Assembly (NCBI GenBank): GCA_947588605.1
Contig: CANPYK010000018.1
Span: 1 to 44,549 of the forward strand
Length of the DNA stretch: 44,549 nt
Direction: 5' to 3'
Origin: an uncultured Oscillospiraceae bacterium
Lineage (GTDB): Bacteria > Bacillota > Clostridia > Oscillospirales > Oscillospiraceae
The notes beneath the pieces are model-generated. The model had not been told where the DNA came from. It worked only from the letters and a program-made list of their open reading frames with translations, and did no database searches. Positions within the stretch are counted from its first letter, which is position 1. Every line of letters begins with the position of its first letter. The translations under genes and the position numbers were made by a program. This document shows, one piece after another, positions 1 through 10,416 of the stretch.

Positions 1-114
1 GAATCCTTGGTAACTCTCTTCCTTTTTTACGAGACTTTTTTCACAGCCCCTTTTTTCGCACGTATCCCCTTGGCATTTGAAGGCCGCAACGCGGACTTCA
101 AATGCCAGCTTTTT
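1..114 (-). repeat. Four-hairpin intergenic element, copy A (partial, cut by window edge)
   Basis: Read on the minus strand, the bases straight after the tuf stop give GCTGGC, a hairpin (arms 72-82 and 96-106), then the linker GCCAAGGGGATACGTGCG and the start of a second stem, GGGGCTGTGAAAA. The partner arm of that stem would lie to the left of base 1. Linkers match the other five copies in the window; arm sequences do not, except that the second stem matches copy G. The first hairpin may also serve as the end of the str operon transcript. Confidence 0.8.
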
Positions 115-1323
<1,209 letters not shown>

Positions 1324-1431
1324 TGGTACTTATCCTCCTTAATGTTTTTGGAAAAGGGTGTTTTCAAATTCTGAGTGTATTCTAATACATTCACGGGAAT
1401 TTTGCAACTGTTTTGTGGGCTTTCCCGCCGT

Positions 1432-3513
1432 TTATTTGGCGGAGCCGTGGTTTTTCACGATCTCGTCCCGGAGGCTCTTGGGGATCTCGATGAAGTGGCT
1501 GGGCTCCATGGAGTAGTTGGCGCGGCCCTGGGTCTTCGAGCGAAGGTCCGTGGAGTAGCCGAACATGGTGGAGAGGGGCACGTCGCAGGTGACGCGGACG
1601 GTGCCGTTTTCCATCTCCGTGGCGGTGACGGCGCCGCGGCGGGCGTTGATGTCGCCGATGATGTCGCCCATATACTCGTCGGGGCCGATGACCGTGACCT
1701 TCATGATGGGCTCCAGGATGGTGGGGTCGGCCTTGGCCATGGCCTCCTTAAAGGCCATGGAGCCGGCGATCTTAAAGGCCATCTCGGAGGAGTCCACCTC
1801 GTGGAAGGACCCGTCGTAGAGGTGGACCTTCACGTCCACTACGGGGTAGCCGGCCACCACGCCGGAGAGCATGGCGCCCTGGATACCGGCGTCCACCGCG
1901 GGGATATACTCCTTGGGGATGGCGCCGCCGGTGATCTCATTGATGAACTCGTAGCCCTTGCCGGACTCGTTGGGCTCGATGCGGATCTTCACGTGGCCGT
2001 ACTGGCCCTTGCCGCCGGACTGGCGGACATAGCGGGTGTCCACATCGGCTGTGCCCTTGATGGTCTCCTTGTAGCTGACCTGGGGACGGCCCACGTTGGC
2101 CTCCACCTTGAACTCCCGCAAAAGGCGGTCCACGATGATCTCCAGGTGGAGCTCGCCCATGCCGGCGATGATGGTCTGGCCCGTCTCCTCGTCGGTGTAG
2201 GTCTTGAAGGTGGGGTCCTCCTCGGCGAGCTTGGCCAAAGCGATAGCCATCTTTTCCTGGCCGGCTTTGGTGCGCGGCTCGATGGCGACGCGGATGACGG
2301 GCTCGGGGAACTCCATGGACTCCAGGACGATCTGGTGGTCCGGGTCGCACAGGGTGTCGCCGGTGGTGGTGTTCTTGAGGCCCACGGCGGCGGCGATGTC
2401 GCCGGTGTAGACCTTGTCGATGTCCTCCCGGTGGTTGGCGTGCATCTGAAGGATGCGGCCAAGCCGCTCGCGCTGGCGCTTCACGGGGTTCACTACCGTG
2501 GAGCCCGCCTCCGCCGTGCCGGAATAGACCCGGAAGAAGCTGAGACGCCCCACATAGGGGTCGGTCATGATCTTGAACGCCAGGGCGGAGAAAGGGGCGT
2601 TGTCGTCCGCGGGACGTTCCTCCTCCTCGCCGGTCTTGGGGTCCGTGCCCTTGATGGGCGGGATGTCCAGCGGTGAGGGCATGAAATCCACAATGGCGTC
2701 GATAAGCTTCTGAACGCCCTTGTTGCGATAGGAGGTGCCGCACACCACAGGCACCATCTCGTTGGCGATGGTGGCCTTGCGGATGGCCGCCTTGATGGCG
2801 TCGGAGCTGACGGGCTCGCCCTCAAGATACTTCTCCATGATCTCGTCGTCGAAGTCCGAAACGGCCTCTAAGAGCTTCATTCTGTACTCCTCGGCCATCT
2901 CGCGCATCTCTTCGGGGATGGGCTCCACGCGCATGTCCTGGCCCAGCTCATCGTAGTAGACGTCCGCGTTCATCTCGATAAGATCGACGATGCCGCGGAA
3001 GTCCGCCTCCTTGCCGATGGGCAGCTGGATGGGGACGGCGTTGGCCTTGAGACGCTCATGGACCATGTTGATCACGTTGAAGAAATCAGCGCCCATGATG
3101 TCCATTTTGTTGACGTAGATCATGCGGGGGACATGGTAGGTGTCGGCCTGACGCCACACCGTCTCGGACTGGGGCTCCACGCCGCCCTTGGCGCACATCA
3201 CCGTGACGGAACCGTCCAGCACCCGCAGGGAGCGCTCCACCTCCACGGTGAAGTCCACGTGGCCCGGTGTGTCGATGATGTTGATGCGTGTTCCCTTCCA
3301 GAAGCAGGTGGTGGCGGCGCTGGTGATGGTGATGCCGCGCTCCTGCTCCTGCACCATCCAGTCCATGGTGGCGGCTCCCTCGTGGACCTCGCCCAGCTTG
3401 TGGGTGCGGCCCGTGTAGAAAAGGATGCGCTCCGTGGTGGTGGTCTTTCCGGCGTCGATGTGGGCCATGATGCCGATGTTTCTTGTTTTCTCTAAGGAAT
3501 ATTGTCTGGGCAT
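1432..3513 (-). CDS. fusA: Elongation factor G
   Basis: EF-G, the translocation GTPase that moves tRNA and mRNA through the ribosome and helps recycling. The 693-residue product starts [18 protein letters not shown] and carries [15 protein letters not shown] (P loop), DTPGH and NKMD, then the domain II-V sequence ending in the usual region rich in Y/M/S. Length is normal for bacterial EF-G. The ATG has AGGAGA upstream. It lies between rpsG (83-nt gap) and tuf in the conserved str order. No truncation or frameshift is visible. Confidence 0.98.
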   Translation of the reverse strand: MPRQYSLEKTRNIGIMAHIDAGKTTTTERILFYTGRTHKLGEVHEGAATMDWMVQEQERGITITSAATTCFWKGTRINIIDTPGHVDFTVEVERSLRVLDGSVTVMCAKGGVEPQSETVWRQADTYHVPRMIYVNKMDIMGADFFNVINMVHERLKANAVPIQLPIGKEADFRGIVDLIEMNADVYYDELGQDMRVEPIPEEMREMAEEYRMKLLEAVSDFDDEIMEKYLEGEPVSSDAIKAAIRKATIANEMVPVVCGTSYRNKGVQKLIDAIVDFMPSPLDIPPIKGTDPKTGEEEERPADDNAPFSALAFKIMTDPYVGRLSFFRVYSGTAEAGSTVVNPVKRQRERLGRILQMHANHREDIDKVYTGDIAAAVGLKNTTTGDTLCDPDHQIVLESMEFPEPVIRVAIEPRTKAGQEKMAIALAKLAEEDPTFKTYTDEETGQTIIAGMGELHLEIIVDRLLREFKVEANVGRPQVSYKETIKGTADVDTRYVRQSGGKGQYGHVKIRIEPNESGKGYEFINEITGGAIPKEYIPAVDAGIQGAMLSGVVAGYPVVDVKVHLYDGSFHEVDSSEMAFKIAGSMAFKEAMAKADPTILEPIMKVTVIGPDEYMGDIIGDINARRGAVTATEMENGTVRVTCDVPLSTMFGYSTDLRSKTQGRANYSMEPSHFIEIPKSLRDEIVKNHGSAK

Positions 3514-3596
3514 AAAAAACTCTTTCTCCTGATGCGCTCAGAGCTCCGACGGCCCTGAACCAAACTCAAAATAGGATCGCCTGGATCCCGCAGGAC

Positions 3597-4067
3597 TTAC
3601 CAGCGGAAGTGCGCGAACGCCTTGTTGGCGTCGGCCATCTTGTGGACGTCCTCACGCTTCTTCACAGAGGAGCCGGTATTGTTGGCGGCGTCCATGATCT
3701 CACCGGCCAGCTTTTCCCGCATGGTCTTCTCACCGCGGGCGCGGGTGTAGGTGGTCAGCCACCGAAGGCCGAGGGTCTGGCGGCGGGCAGGACGGACTTC
3801 CATAGGCACCTGATAGGTGGAACCGCCCACGCGGCGGGACTTTGTCTCCACGGAAGGCATGATGTTTTCAAGAGCGGCCTGGAAAACCTCAAGAGGCTCC
3901 TTGCCGGTCTTTTCCTTGACGATGTCAAAGGCGCCGTAGACCACCTTCTGGGCCACGCCCTTCTTGCCGTCAAGCATGATGGAGTTTACAAGCTTTGTGA
4001 CGAGCACGGAGTTGTAAACAGGATCAGGCAAAATTTCTCTTTTGGGAACATTACCTCTTCTGGGCAC
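3597..4067 (-). CDS. rpsG: 30S ribosomal protein S7
   Basis: S7, a primary binding protein of the 30S head that contacts the 3' domain of 16S rRNA near the E site. The 156-residue product has the normal length, begins [16 protein letters not shown] and ends with the conserved AFAHFRW. It is the second gene of the str operon, 120 nt downstream of rpsL. That gap holds a small GC-rich hairpin (ACAGCG/CGCTGT, about 4159-4178) and a TATAAT-like sequence at 4148-4153 on the minus strand, so an internal promoter or attenuation is possible but not shown. Confidence 0.97.
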   Translation of the reverse strand: MPRRGNVPKREILPDPVYNSVLVTKLVNSIMLDGKKGVAQKVVYGAFDIVKEKTGKEPLEVFQAALENIMPSVETKSRRVGGSTYQVPMEVRPARRQTLGLRWLTTYTRARGEKTMREKLAGEIMDAANNTGSSVKKREDVHKMADANKAFAHFRW

Positions 4068-4187
4068 TTTGCTTCCCTCCTTCTTAAAAAGAATTCACAG
4101 GTACTCTCGGCCACAAAAGCCGAGCTCGCGCCCCGAGGTGTGTATACATTATATATAAACACAGCGGGAGCGCTGTTGGGGATGCGC

Positions 4188-4613
4188 TTACTTCTTCTTG
4201 CCGGCCTTCGGGCGCTTGGCGCCGTACTTGGAGCGGGCCTGCATACGTCCGTTGACGCCCTGGGTGTCGAGGGTACCGCGGATGATGTGGTAACGGACAC
4301 CGGGGAGGTCCTTGACACGGCCGCCGCGGATCATCACCACGGAGTGCTCCTGCAGATTGTGGCCGACGCCGGGGATGTAGGCCGTGACCTCAAAGCCGTT
4401 GGTCAGACGCACACGGGCGATCTTCCGCAGAGCGGAGTTGGGCTTTTTCGGGGTCATGGTCCTGACGGCGGTGCACACGCCGCGCTTCTGGGGGGAGCTT
4501 AAGTCCGTGGCGCGATTCTTCAGGGTGTTGAGGCCCTTCTGGAGCGCGGGGCTGGTGGACTTGTAGACGCTGGTCTGGCGTCCCTTGCGGACGAGCTGGT
4601 TAATGGTGGGCAT
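4188..4613 (-). CDS. rpsL: 30S ribosomal protein S12
   Basis: S12, the decoding-centre protein of the small subunit. The 141-residue product begins [12 protein letters not shown] and holds the two conserved loops [11 protein letters not shown] and [13 protein letters not shown]; substitutions at lysines in these loops are the classical streptomycin-resistance sites, and both lysines are present here in the wild-type form. It is the first gene of the str operon. An AGGAGG-type site lies upstream of the ATG and a good promoter lies at 4699-4727. Confidence 0.98.
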   Translation of the reverse strand: MPTINQLVRKGRQTSVYKSTSPALQKGLNTLKNRATDLSSPQKRGVCTAVRTMTPKKPNSALRKIARVRLTNGFEVTAYIPGVGHNLQEHSVVMIRGGRVKDLPGVRYHIIRGTLDTQGVNGRMQARSKYGAKRPKAGKKK

Positions 4614-4698
4614 TGTGTTCCTCCTTTCTCAAAAAAATCGGTTTTTACCTAAGGGTAGTTTACCCATAAATGGGCGCAAAAACCCCAGGCAAGCCAAT

Positions 4699-4727
4699 AT
4701 TCTAGCATATCGGGCCGGGAAAGTCAA
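4699..4727 (-). promoter_or_regulatory. Promoter of the str operon
   Basis: On the minus strand TTGACT (4722-4727) and TAGAAT (4699-4704) are separated by 17 bp, giving a start near 4692 and a leader of about 75 nt before rpsL. The leader contains a direct TTTACC / GGGTAAAC pairing possibility. Confidence 0.75.
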
Positions 4728-4848
4728 CACTTTTTTCGGTCTCCGGCCTGTTTTCCCATGGGATCGTTCACAAAAAATTTTGAAAAAAACAAAGGATTTT
4801 TGTTTTTTGCGGCGTATATAAGATAATGCGAAGGAGGAGGCGATCGGT

Positions 4849-5862
4849 TTGGGCAGTATACGGGAAAAACGGGAGGCGCTGGAGCGGCTCATCGTCTCGG
4901 AGGCCGGCGTCCGGGCGGAGGACAGCGCCGGGCGGCTCCGCCCTGAGGAGGAGGACGGTGTGCGCACCTGCTTTCAGCGGGACATCGACCGCATCACCCA
5001 CTCCAAGGCCTTCCGGCGCTTAAAGCAGAAGACCCAGGTCTTCTTAGAGCCGGAGGGCGACCACTACCGCACGCGCCTTACGCACACGCTGGAGGTCACG
5101 CGCATCGCCCGGACCATCGCCCGCGCCCTGAGCCTCAACGAGGACCTGACGGAGGCCATCGGCCTGGGGCACGACCTGGGCCACACGCCCTTCGGCCACG
5201 CCGGGGAGCGGGCCCTCAACGAGCTTCTGGCGGACCTGGGGGGCTTCCGGCACTACGAGCAGAGCCTGCGGGTGGTGGACAAGATCGAGAAGGACGGCCG
5301 GGGCCTCAACCTGACCATGGAGACCCGGGACGGCATCCTGCGCCACACCTGCGACCCCCTGGCCGCCACGCTGGAGGGGCAGGTGGTGCGCCTTTCCGAC
5401 AAGATCGCCTACATAAACCACGACGTGGACGACGCCATCCGCTCCGGCACCCTCCGGGGGGAGGACATCCCCGAGACGGTCCGGGAGGTCCTGGGCAAGC
5501 GGCACAGCACCCGCATCAATACCATCGTGGAGGACGTCATCGCCCAGGGCGCGGACAGCGGCGTTATCCGCATGAGCGAGAGCGTGGCGGAGGCCGTGGA
5601 CGTCTTTTCCGACTTTTTATATGAGCGGGTCTACAAAAATCCCGTGGTGAAGGGGGAGGAGAAGAAGGTTTTGGGCCTCCTTTCCGGGATTTTTGATTAT
5701 TTCGTTAAAAATCCGGCAAAAATGTCGGCAGAATACCTGGAAACGGTCTACACTGAGGGCCCGGAACGCGCCGCCGCCGATTACGTGGCGGGCATGACGG
5801 ACCCCTACGCCATTGAGATCCACAATTCCATCTTCGTCCCCATGGCGTGGACGGTGAAATAG
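4849..5862 (+). CDS. dgt: dGTPase-like deoxynucleotide triphosphohydrolase (HD domain)
   Basis: Cytoplasmic HD-domain hydrolase of the Dgt family, which splits dNTPs to deoxynucleoside and triphosphate and so trims dNTP pools. The 337-residue product shows the metal-binding HD pattern: RLTHTLEV (about residues 79-86) and LGHDLGHTPFGHAGE (about 104-118), and TTTCQ-like neighbours of the family. The start is taken as TTG at 4849 because GGAGG lies 9 nt upstream and no ATG fits. It precedes dnaG and rpoD, an order often seen in Clostridia. Substrate preference (dGTP or other dNTPs) cannot be told from sequence. Confidence 0.9.
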   Translation: MGSIREKREALERLIVSEAGVRAEDSAGRLRPEEEDGVRTCFQRDIDRITHSKAFRRLKQKTQVFLEPEGDHYRTRLTHTLEVTRIARTIARALSLNEDLTEAIGLGHDLGHTPFGHAGERALNELLADLGGFRHYEQSLRVVDKIEKDGRGLNLTMETRDGILRHTCDPLAATLEGQVVRLSDKIAYINHDVDDAIRSGTLRGEDIPETVREVLGKRHSTRINTIVEDVIAQGADSGVIRMSESVAEAVDVFSDFLYERVYKNPVVKGEEKKVLGLLSGIFDYFVKNPAKMSAEYLETVYTEGPERAAADYVAGMTDPYAIEIHNSIFVPMAWTVK

Positions 5863-5915
5863 ACTGGCTTAAAATTCCGTGAAAGAAAACGGTTTTTCAA
5901 AACCCCAATTCAATA
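5863..5915 (+). other. dgt 3' end, weak terminator
   Basis: After the dgt stop comes ACTGGC, the same hexamer that begins the four-hairpin elements, but no element follows in this direction. A short CCGT/ACGG hairpin followed by TTTTTC could end the dgt transcript. Confidence 0.35.
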
Positions 5916-6090
5916 TTTTTTCCGGCGGCATGTACGTCGGAAAAAATACCTTTTGTTTTGCGGAGTGTGCGAGCGCAGCGAGTGCGCGGAGCAAAACAGC
6001 AGGGAAAAATTTCTGAATTTCGCAAAATTCAGAAATTTTTCCCGCACGTTCCCCTTGGCATCGAAAGCCCTACGGGCTTTCGAGCCAGTT
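5916..6090 (-). repeat. Four-hairpin intergenic element, copy B (complete, reverse orientation)
   Basis: All four hairpins are present. In plus-strand order: TTTTTTCCG...CGGAAAAAA (5916-5946); a GC-rich stem closed by TTTTGC/GCAAAA; an AT-rich stem GGAAAAATTTCTGAATTT with its exact partner; the linker CGCACGTTCCCCTTGGCA; and TCGAAAGCC...GGCTTTCGA followed by GCCAGTTT. This copy points away from dnaG and ends 5 nt before the dnaG ribosome binding site. Unlike the other copies it does not sit behind a stop codon of a gene on its own strand. Confidence 0.85.
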
Positions 6091-6108
6091 TAGAAAGGAG
6101 GGGTCTGT

Positions 6109-7857
6109 ACGGCCATTCCAGACAGCTTTATCGAAGAGCTGGTGGCGCGGTCGGATATCGTGGACGTGGTTTCGGACTACGTGCAGTTGACGAAGCGCTC
6201 CGGGGCCAACCAGTTCGGGCTGTGCCCGTTCCACTCGGAGAAGACGCCCTCCTTCTCCGTCTCCCCGGACAAGCAGATCTACCATTGCTTCGGCTGCGGC
6301 AAGGGCGGCGGGGTCATCAGCTTCATCATGGAGATCGAGAACCTGCCCTTCCGGGACGCGGTGGCCTTTCTGGCCCGGCGGGCCGGGATGGAGATGCCCG
6401 ACGAGAGCGAGGACGACAGGGAGCGTCAGGGACGCCGGACGCGGCTTTTGGAGCTCAACCGCGCCGCCGCCCGGTGGTTTTTTGATAACCTCTCCAAGCC
6501 CGAGGGCGCCGCGGCGGCGGCGTATATGAGGGAGCGGCGCATCACGCCGAGGACCGCCAAGATCTTCGGCCTGGGGGCGGCCCCGGACGACTGGTACGCC
6601 CTCACGAGCGCGATGCGCAAGCGCGGCTACACCGACCGGGACCTCATCGACGCCGGCCTTGCCAAAAAGGGCAAGAACGGCGGGGCCTACGACGTCTTCC
6701 GCAACCGCCTCGTCTTCCCGGTCATCGACGTGCGCGGCAGCGTCATCGGCTTCTCCGGCCGCATTTTGGGGGACGGGGAGCCCAAGTACCTCAACACCCC
6801 GGACACGCCGGTCTTCCAGAAAAGCCGGAACCTCTTCGCCCTCAATCTGGCCAAGCGCTCCAAGCGGGACATGCTCATTTTGGCCGAGGGCAACGTGGAC
6901 GTGGTGATGCTCCACCAGGCGGGCTTCGACTGCGCGGTGGCAAGTCTCGGCACCTCCCTCACCGCCGACCAGGCGCGGCTCATGAAGCACTTCAAGGAGA
7001 ACGTGGTGATTGCCTACGACTCCGACACCGCCGGCGTCAAGGCCGCCCAGCGGGCCATCGGGCTTCTGGAGCCGGCGGGCCTCAAGGTGCGGGTCCTGCG
7101 GATGGAGGGGGCCAAGGACCCGGACGAGTTCATCAAAATGAAGGGCCCGGAGGCCTTCCAGCTTTTGCTGGAGCGCAGCGCCAACCACGTGGAGTATAGA
7201 ATAGACGCGGTGAAGGCCAAATACGATATGGATACGGACGCCGGGCGGCTGGGCTTCTTGCAGGAGGCCATCCGGATGCTGGCCGAGAGCTTCAACCCCC
7301 TGGAGGCGGAGGTCTACGTCAGCCGCGTGGCGGAGCTGGCCGGCGTGGGGCGGGAGAGCGTTTCCGAGCAGCTGCGCATCGTCCGCCGGGGCCTTGCCGG
7401 GAAGAATAAGAAGGACGCGGAGCGCGCGGTCATGCGCCCGGAGCGGGCGGCCCAGCCGGACTCCAAGCGCATCCGCTACGCCAACGTCCCCTCCGCCCTG
7501 GCGGAGGAGGGGGTCGTCAAGTCGCTTTTGCGGGACCCGGAGCTTGTCAAATACGCCGCCGGCCTGGAGCCGGAGGATTTCACCGCCCCCTTCCTGGGGA
7601 AGCTCTTCGGGACCATCCGCGCCAAAGCCGCCGCCCACGAGGCCGTCTCCCCGGCGGTGCTCATGGCGGGCCTGGAGCCCGACGAGTGCGCGCACCTGAC
7701 GCGTCTTTTGCAGGAGCCGGTGAACGCGGCCAACGCCCGGGAGGCTATGGGCGATTACATAGAAGTCATCCGTCGCGAGGGCCTCAAAACAAAAAAAGAC
7801 AGGGACATCATGGCCATCAGAGAGAACTACCAAAAGAAAAAAGGGCTTGGAGGATAA
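6109..7857 (+). CDS. dnaG: DNA primase, apparently with an ACG start codon
   Basis: Replicative primase that lays RNA primers at the fork. Counting from ACG at 6109 the protein has 582 residues: a CHC2 zinc finger (C39-x2-H42, C60-x2-C63), a TOPRIM catalytic core with LAEGNVDVV and [12 protein letters not shown] near residues 275-325, and a C-terminal helicase-binding domain. The start is odd. AGGAGG lies 7 nt before ACG, and the codons after it read [20 protein letters not shown], which matches the usual N-terminus of DnaG after its Met. A TAG at 6091 is in frame, and the first in-frame standard start is GTG 6142, 11 codons inside the conserved part and far from any SD. ATT at 6115 is a second non-standard option. 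The gene is followed directly by rpoD. Confidence 0.93.
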   Translation, partial: TAIPDSFIEELVARSDIVDVVSDYVQLTKRSGANQFGLCPFHSEKTPSFSVSPDKQIYHCFGCGKGGGVISFIMEIENLPFRDAVAFLARRAGMEMPDESEDDRERQGRRTRLLELNRAAARWFFDNLSKPEGAAAAAYMRERRITPRTAKIFGLGAAPDDWYALTSAMRKRGYTDRDLIDAGLAKKGKNGGAYDVFRNRLVFPVIDVRGSVIGFSGRILGDGEPKYLNTPDTPVFQKSRNLFALNLAKRSKRDMLILAEGNVDVVMLHQAGFDCAVASLGTSLTADQARLMKHFKENVVIAYDSDTAGVKAAQRAIGLLEPAGLKVRVLRMEGAKDPDEFIKMKGPEAFQLLLERSANHVEYRIDAVKAKYDMDTDAGRLGFLQEAIRMLAESFNPLEAEVYVSRVAELAGVGRESVSEQLRIVRRGLAGKNKKDAERAVMRPERAAQPDSKRIRYANVPSALAEEGVVKSLLRDPELVKYAAGLEPEDFTAPFLGKLFGTIRAKAAAHEAVSPAVLMAGLEPDECAHLTRLLQEPVNAANAREAMGDYIEVIRREGLKTKKDRDIMAIRENYQKKKGLGG

Positions 7858-7861
7858 AAGC

Positions 7862-9001
7862 ATGGAAGAAAAAACAAACGTCACGAAGGACACCCAGCAG
7901 GCGAATCTCGACAAGCTGGAGGCGCTCATCAAGGAGGGGCAGAAGAAGGGATCCCTCACCTCCAAGGAGCTGAGCGTCCTGGACACCATGAACCTGGACC
8001 CGGAGACCGTCGATAAGTTTTACGAGCGGCTGGAGTCCCTGGGGGTGGAGACTACCGACGAGGAGGCTCTGGAGCTTTTAGAGGACATCGACGTGAGCCT
8101 CGAGGACCTGGACGACATCGACGAGATCACCCGGGAGGAGCTGGAGAGCACCGACGCGCTGTCGGACTCCTTCGCCATCGACGACCCGGTGCGCATGTAC
8201 CTCAAGGAGATCGGCAAGGTGGCCCTCCTGACGCCGGAGGAGGAGATGGACCTGGCCCGCCGCATGGCCGAGGGCGACCAGGAGGCCAAAAAGCGCATGG
8301 CGGAGGCCAACCTCCGGCTGGTCGTCTCCATCGCCAAGCGGTACGTGGGGCGGGGGATGCTGTTTTTAGACCTCATCCAGGAGGGCAATTTAGGGCTCAT
8401 CAAGGCGGTGGAGAAGTTCAACTACCAGAAGGGCTACAAGTTCTCCACCTACGCCACCTGGTGGATCCGCCAGGCCATCACCCGCGCTATCGCCGACCAG
8501 GCGCGGACCATCCGCATCCCGGTGCACATGGTGGAGACGATCAACAAGGTCATCCGCGTCAGCCGCCAGCTTTTGCAGGAGCTGGGCCACGACCCCTCCC
8601 CGGACGAGATCGCCGCGGAGATGGATATGCCCGTGGACAAGGTCCGGGACATCCTGAAGATCGCCCAGGAGCCGGTGAGCCTGGAGACGCCCATCGGCGA
8701 GGAGGAGGACAGCCACCTCGGCGACTTCATCGAGGACGAGGCCGCCAGCGAGCCGGCGGAGGCCGCCAGCTTCACCCTTTTGAAGGAGCAGCTCATGGAG
8801 GTGCTGGAGACGCTGACGCCCCGGGAGAAGAAGGTCCTGGAGCTTCGCTTCGGCATCGTGGACGGCCGCACCCGCACCCTGGAGGAGGTGGGCCGGGAGT
8901 TCAACGTCACCCGTGAGCGTATCCGCCAGATCGAGGCCAAGGCCCTCCGCAAGCTGCGCCACCCGTCCCGCTCCAAGAAGCTCAAGGACTTTTTGAACTG
9001 A
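7862..9001 (+). CDS. rpoD: RNA polymerase primary sigma factor (RpoD/SigA)
   Basis: Housekeeping sigma factor that directs RNA polymerase to TTGACA/TATAAT promoters such as those seen throughout this window. The 379-residue product has the acidic region 1.1-like N-terminus, region 1.2 [12 protein letters not shown], region 2 ([49 protein letters not shown]), region 3, and region 4 with [14 protein letters not shown] and the helix-turn-helix [23 protein letters not shown] 7862 is chosen because GGAGG ends 8 nt upstream; the SD lies within the last codons of dnaG, so the two are probably co-transcribed and coupled. Confidence 0.97.
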   Translation: MEEKTNVTKDTQQANLDKLEALIKEGQKKGSLTSKELSVLDTMNLDPETVDKFYERLESLGVETTDEEALELLEDIDVSLEDLDDIDEITREELESTDALSDSFAIDDPVRMYLKEIGKVALLTPEEEMDLARRMAEGDQEAKKRMAEANLRLVVSIAKRYVGRGMLFLDLIQEGNLGLIKAVEKFNYQKGYKFSTYATWWIRQAITRAIADQARTIRIPVHMVETINKVIRVSRQLLQELGHDPSPDEIAAEMDMPVDKVRDILKIAQEPVSLETPIGEEEDSHLGDFIEDEAASEPAEAASFTLLKEQLMEVLETLTPREKKVLELRFGIVDGRTRTLEEVGREFNVTRERIRQIEAKALRKLRHPSRSKKLKDFLN

Positions 9002-9010
9002 GGCGGCGGC

Positions 9011-10066
9011 ATGGAGGTTCTTTCGGAAGGCTACACGAAGCGGGACACCAACATCGCCAAAGCCGCGGCGGTGATCCTCCTGCTCATCCATCACCTCTAC
9101 ATGGGCGTGGCCCCCGCGCCCATCGACCTTCTCCACACCTACCCGCCCCTGACTATTGCCACCCTCTCCAAGGTCTGCGTGGCGCTGTTCGTGGTGCTCA
9201 GCGGCTATGGGCTCACGGTGAGCTTTGAGCGCAAGAGGGAAAAGCCGGGACGGTTCACCCTGCGCCACACCCTGGGACTCATGCGGCCCTACTGGCTCAT
9301 TTTCGCGCTCTTTGTCCCGCTGGGTATCTTCTTCGCCCGGCCGGAGTTTGCCCCCTGGGCCGTGTACGGCACGGGCCTGCGGGGCTTTGCCAACGCCTGC
9401 GCGGAGTTCTTCGCCCTCCGGCCCCTGCTGGGGACGCCCACCTACAACCAGACCTGGTGGTACATGGAGGCGGCGCTGGCGCTGTACCTGACCTTCCCGT
9501 TCCTCCACTGGGGCGTGAAAAAAGCGCCGTACCTCGTTTTGCCGGTGACCGCCGTGCCGTTGGTCCTCTACCTTTTCCTGGGCAACAACGTCTGGGACAC
9601 CTGCCGGGAGATCTACTGGTTCTTCCCCTTCTGCGCGGGGATCTTCCTGGCCCGGCGGGACCTTCTTTCCAAATTTGCCGCCTTCGCCCAAAAGCGCCGT
9701 TGGACGGCTATAGCGCTTACGACTTTGGCGGTGCTTTTGACGGCCCTCATACGCAGTCAGGTGGGGCTGGCGTTCGACACCTTCTTCGCCGTGGCGATCC
9801 TCCTCTTCCTCCGGTGTACCCTGAGCCTCATCCCGTACCTGGGGACGGCTTTCGCGTACCTGGGCCGCCACAGCGGGAACATCTTCATGCTCCACTCCTT
9901 TATCTATTGCTACTTCACCTCCCAGCACTGGTTCGTCAAGCTCCTATGGAGCCCTGACCTCTTTGTGGTGTTCCTGGCCCTCCCGGCGCTGCTTGTTCTG
10001 AGCCTCGCCTGCTCGGAGGTCATCGAGCGCGGCCGCGCCCTGGTGTCGCGCCTTTGGCGGTTCTGA
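9011..10066 (+). CDS. Acyltransferase-3 family membrane protein
   Basis: Integral membrane protein of 351 residues with about ten hydrophobic segments. The N-terminus [20 protein letters not shown] carries the early Arg and the Ile-His-His of the acyltransferase-3 family (OafA/WecH-like), which O-acylate extracytoplasmic sugars or other polymers. It starts 9 nt after rpoD with only a weak purine-rich SD (GGCGGCGG). Its substrate is unknown. The nearby GH26-like protein may mean that both act on a surface polysaccharide, but that is inference. Confidence 0.75.
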   Translation: MEVLSEGYTKRDTNIAKAAAVILLLIHHLYMGVAPAPIDLLHTYPPLTIATLSKVCVALFVVLSGYGLTVSFERKREKPGRFTLRHTLGLMRPYWLIFALFVPLGIFFARPEFAPWAVYGTGLRGFANACAEFFALRPLLGTPTYNQTWWYMEAALALYLTFPFLHWGVKKAPYLVLPVTAVPLVLYLFLGNNVWDTCREIYWFFPFCAGIFLARRDLLSKFAAFAQKRRWTAIALTTLAVLLTALIRSQVGLAFDTFFAVAILLFLRCTLSLIPYLGTAFAYLGRHSGNIFMLHSFIYCYFTSQHWFVKLLWSPDLFVVFLALPALLVLSLACSEVIERGRALVSRLWRF

Positions 10067-10110
10067 TAAGGGCGTCCGGCGCATATCCTCCCATCAAGGG
10101 AGGGGTTCGC

Positions 10111-10404
10111 ATGGATCAAAGGATCGGGGACCTTCGGTATAAGGAGGTCATCAACGTCAACACCGGCGTGCGGCTGGGGTATGTGTCCGACGGGGTCTTC
10201 AACGCCTCCACCGGGCAAATGACGGCTCTGGTGGTGCCGGGGGCGTACAAGGTGCTGGGGCTTTTCGGGCAGAAGGACGACATCGTCATCCCCTGGGACG
10301 CCATCCGCCGCATCGGCGACGACATCATCCTGGTGGAGGAGGACCGGGTGGAGGCCCGGGAGAAAAAGCCCCGGCCCGGCGGCCGGGGGACACAGTATAA
10401 ATAG
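10111..10404 (+). CDS. YlmC/YmxH-family PRC-barrel protein
   Basis: Small protein of 97 residues. The sequence RIGDLRYKEVINVNTGVRLG followed by a central GAYKVLGLFG and VIPWDAIRRIGDDIILVE fits the PRC-barrel YlmC/YmxH family found in spore-forming Firmicutes, where it is linked to sporulation; the molecular role is not established. The start is ATG 10111, 6 nt after GGGAGGGG. An in-frame GTG at 10054 would overlap the previous gene and has no SD. The tail is basic and Pro/Gly-rich. Confidence 0.8.
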   Translation: MDQRIGDLRYKEVINVNTGVRLGYVSDGVFNASTGQMTALVVPGAYKVLGLFGQKDDIVIPWDAIRRIGDDIILVEEDRVEAREKKPRPGGRGTQYK

Positions 10405-10416
10405 GCGAAAACGGAT

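Noticed and set aside
1375-2676. 433-codon open frame antisense to fusA
   Set aside because: Same shadow effect; the fusA frame is a full-length conserved protein.
7847-7861. Upstream TTG start for rpoD
   Set aside because: It lies inside the SD that serves ATG 7862.
10054-10110. Upstream GTG start for the YlmC/YmxH gene
   Set aside because: It overlaps the preceding gene and has no SD; the family N-terminus fits ATG 10111.
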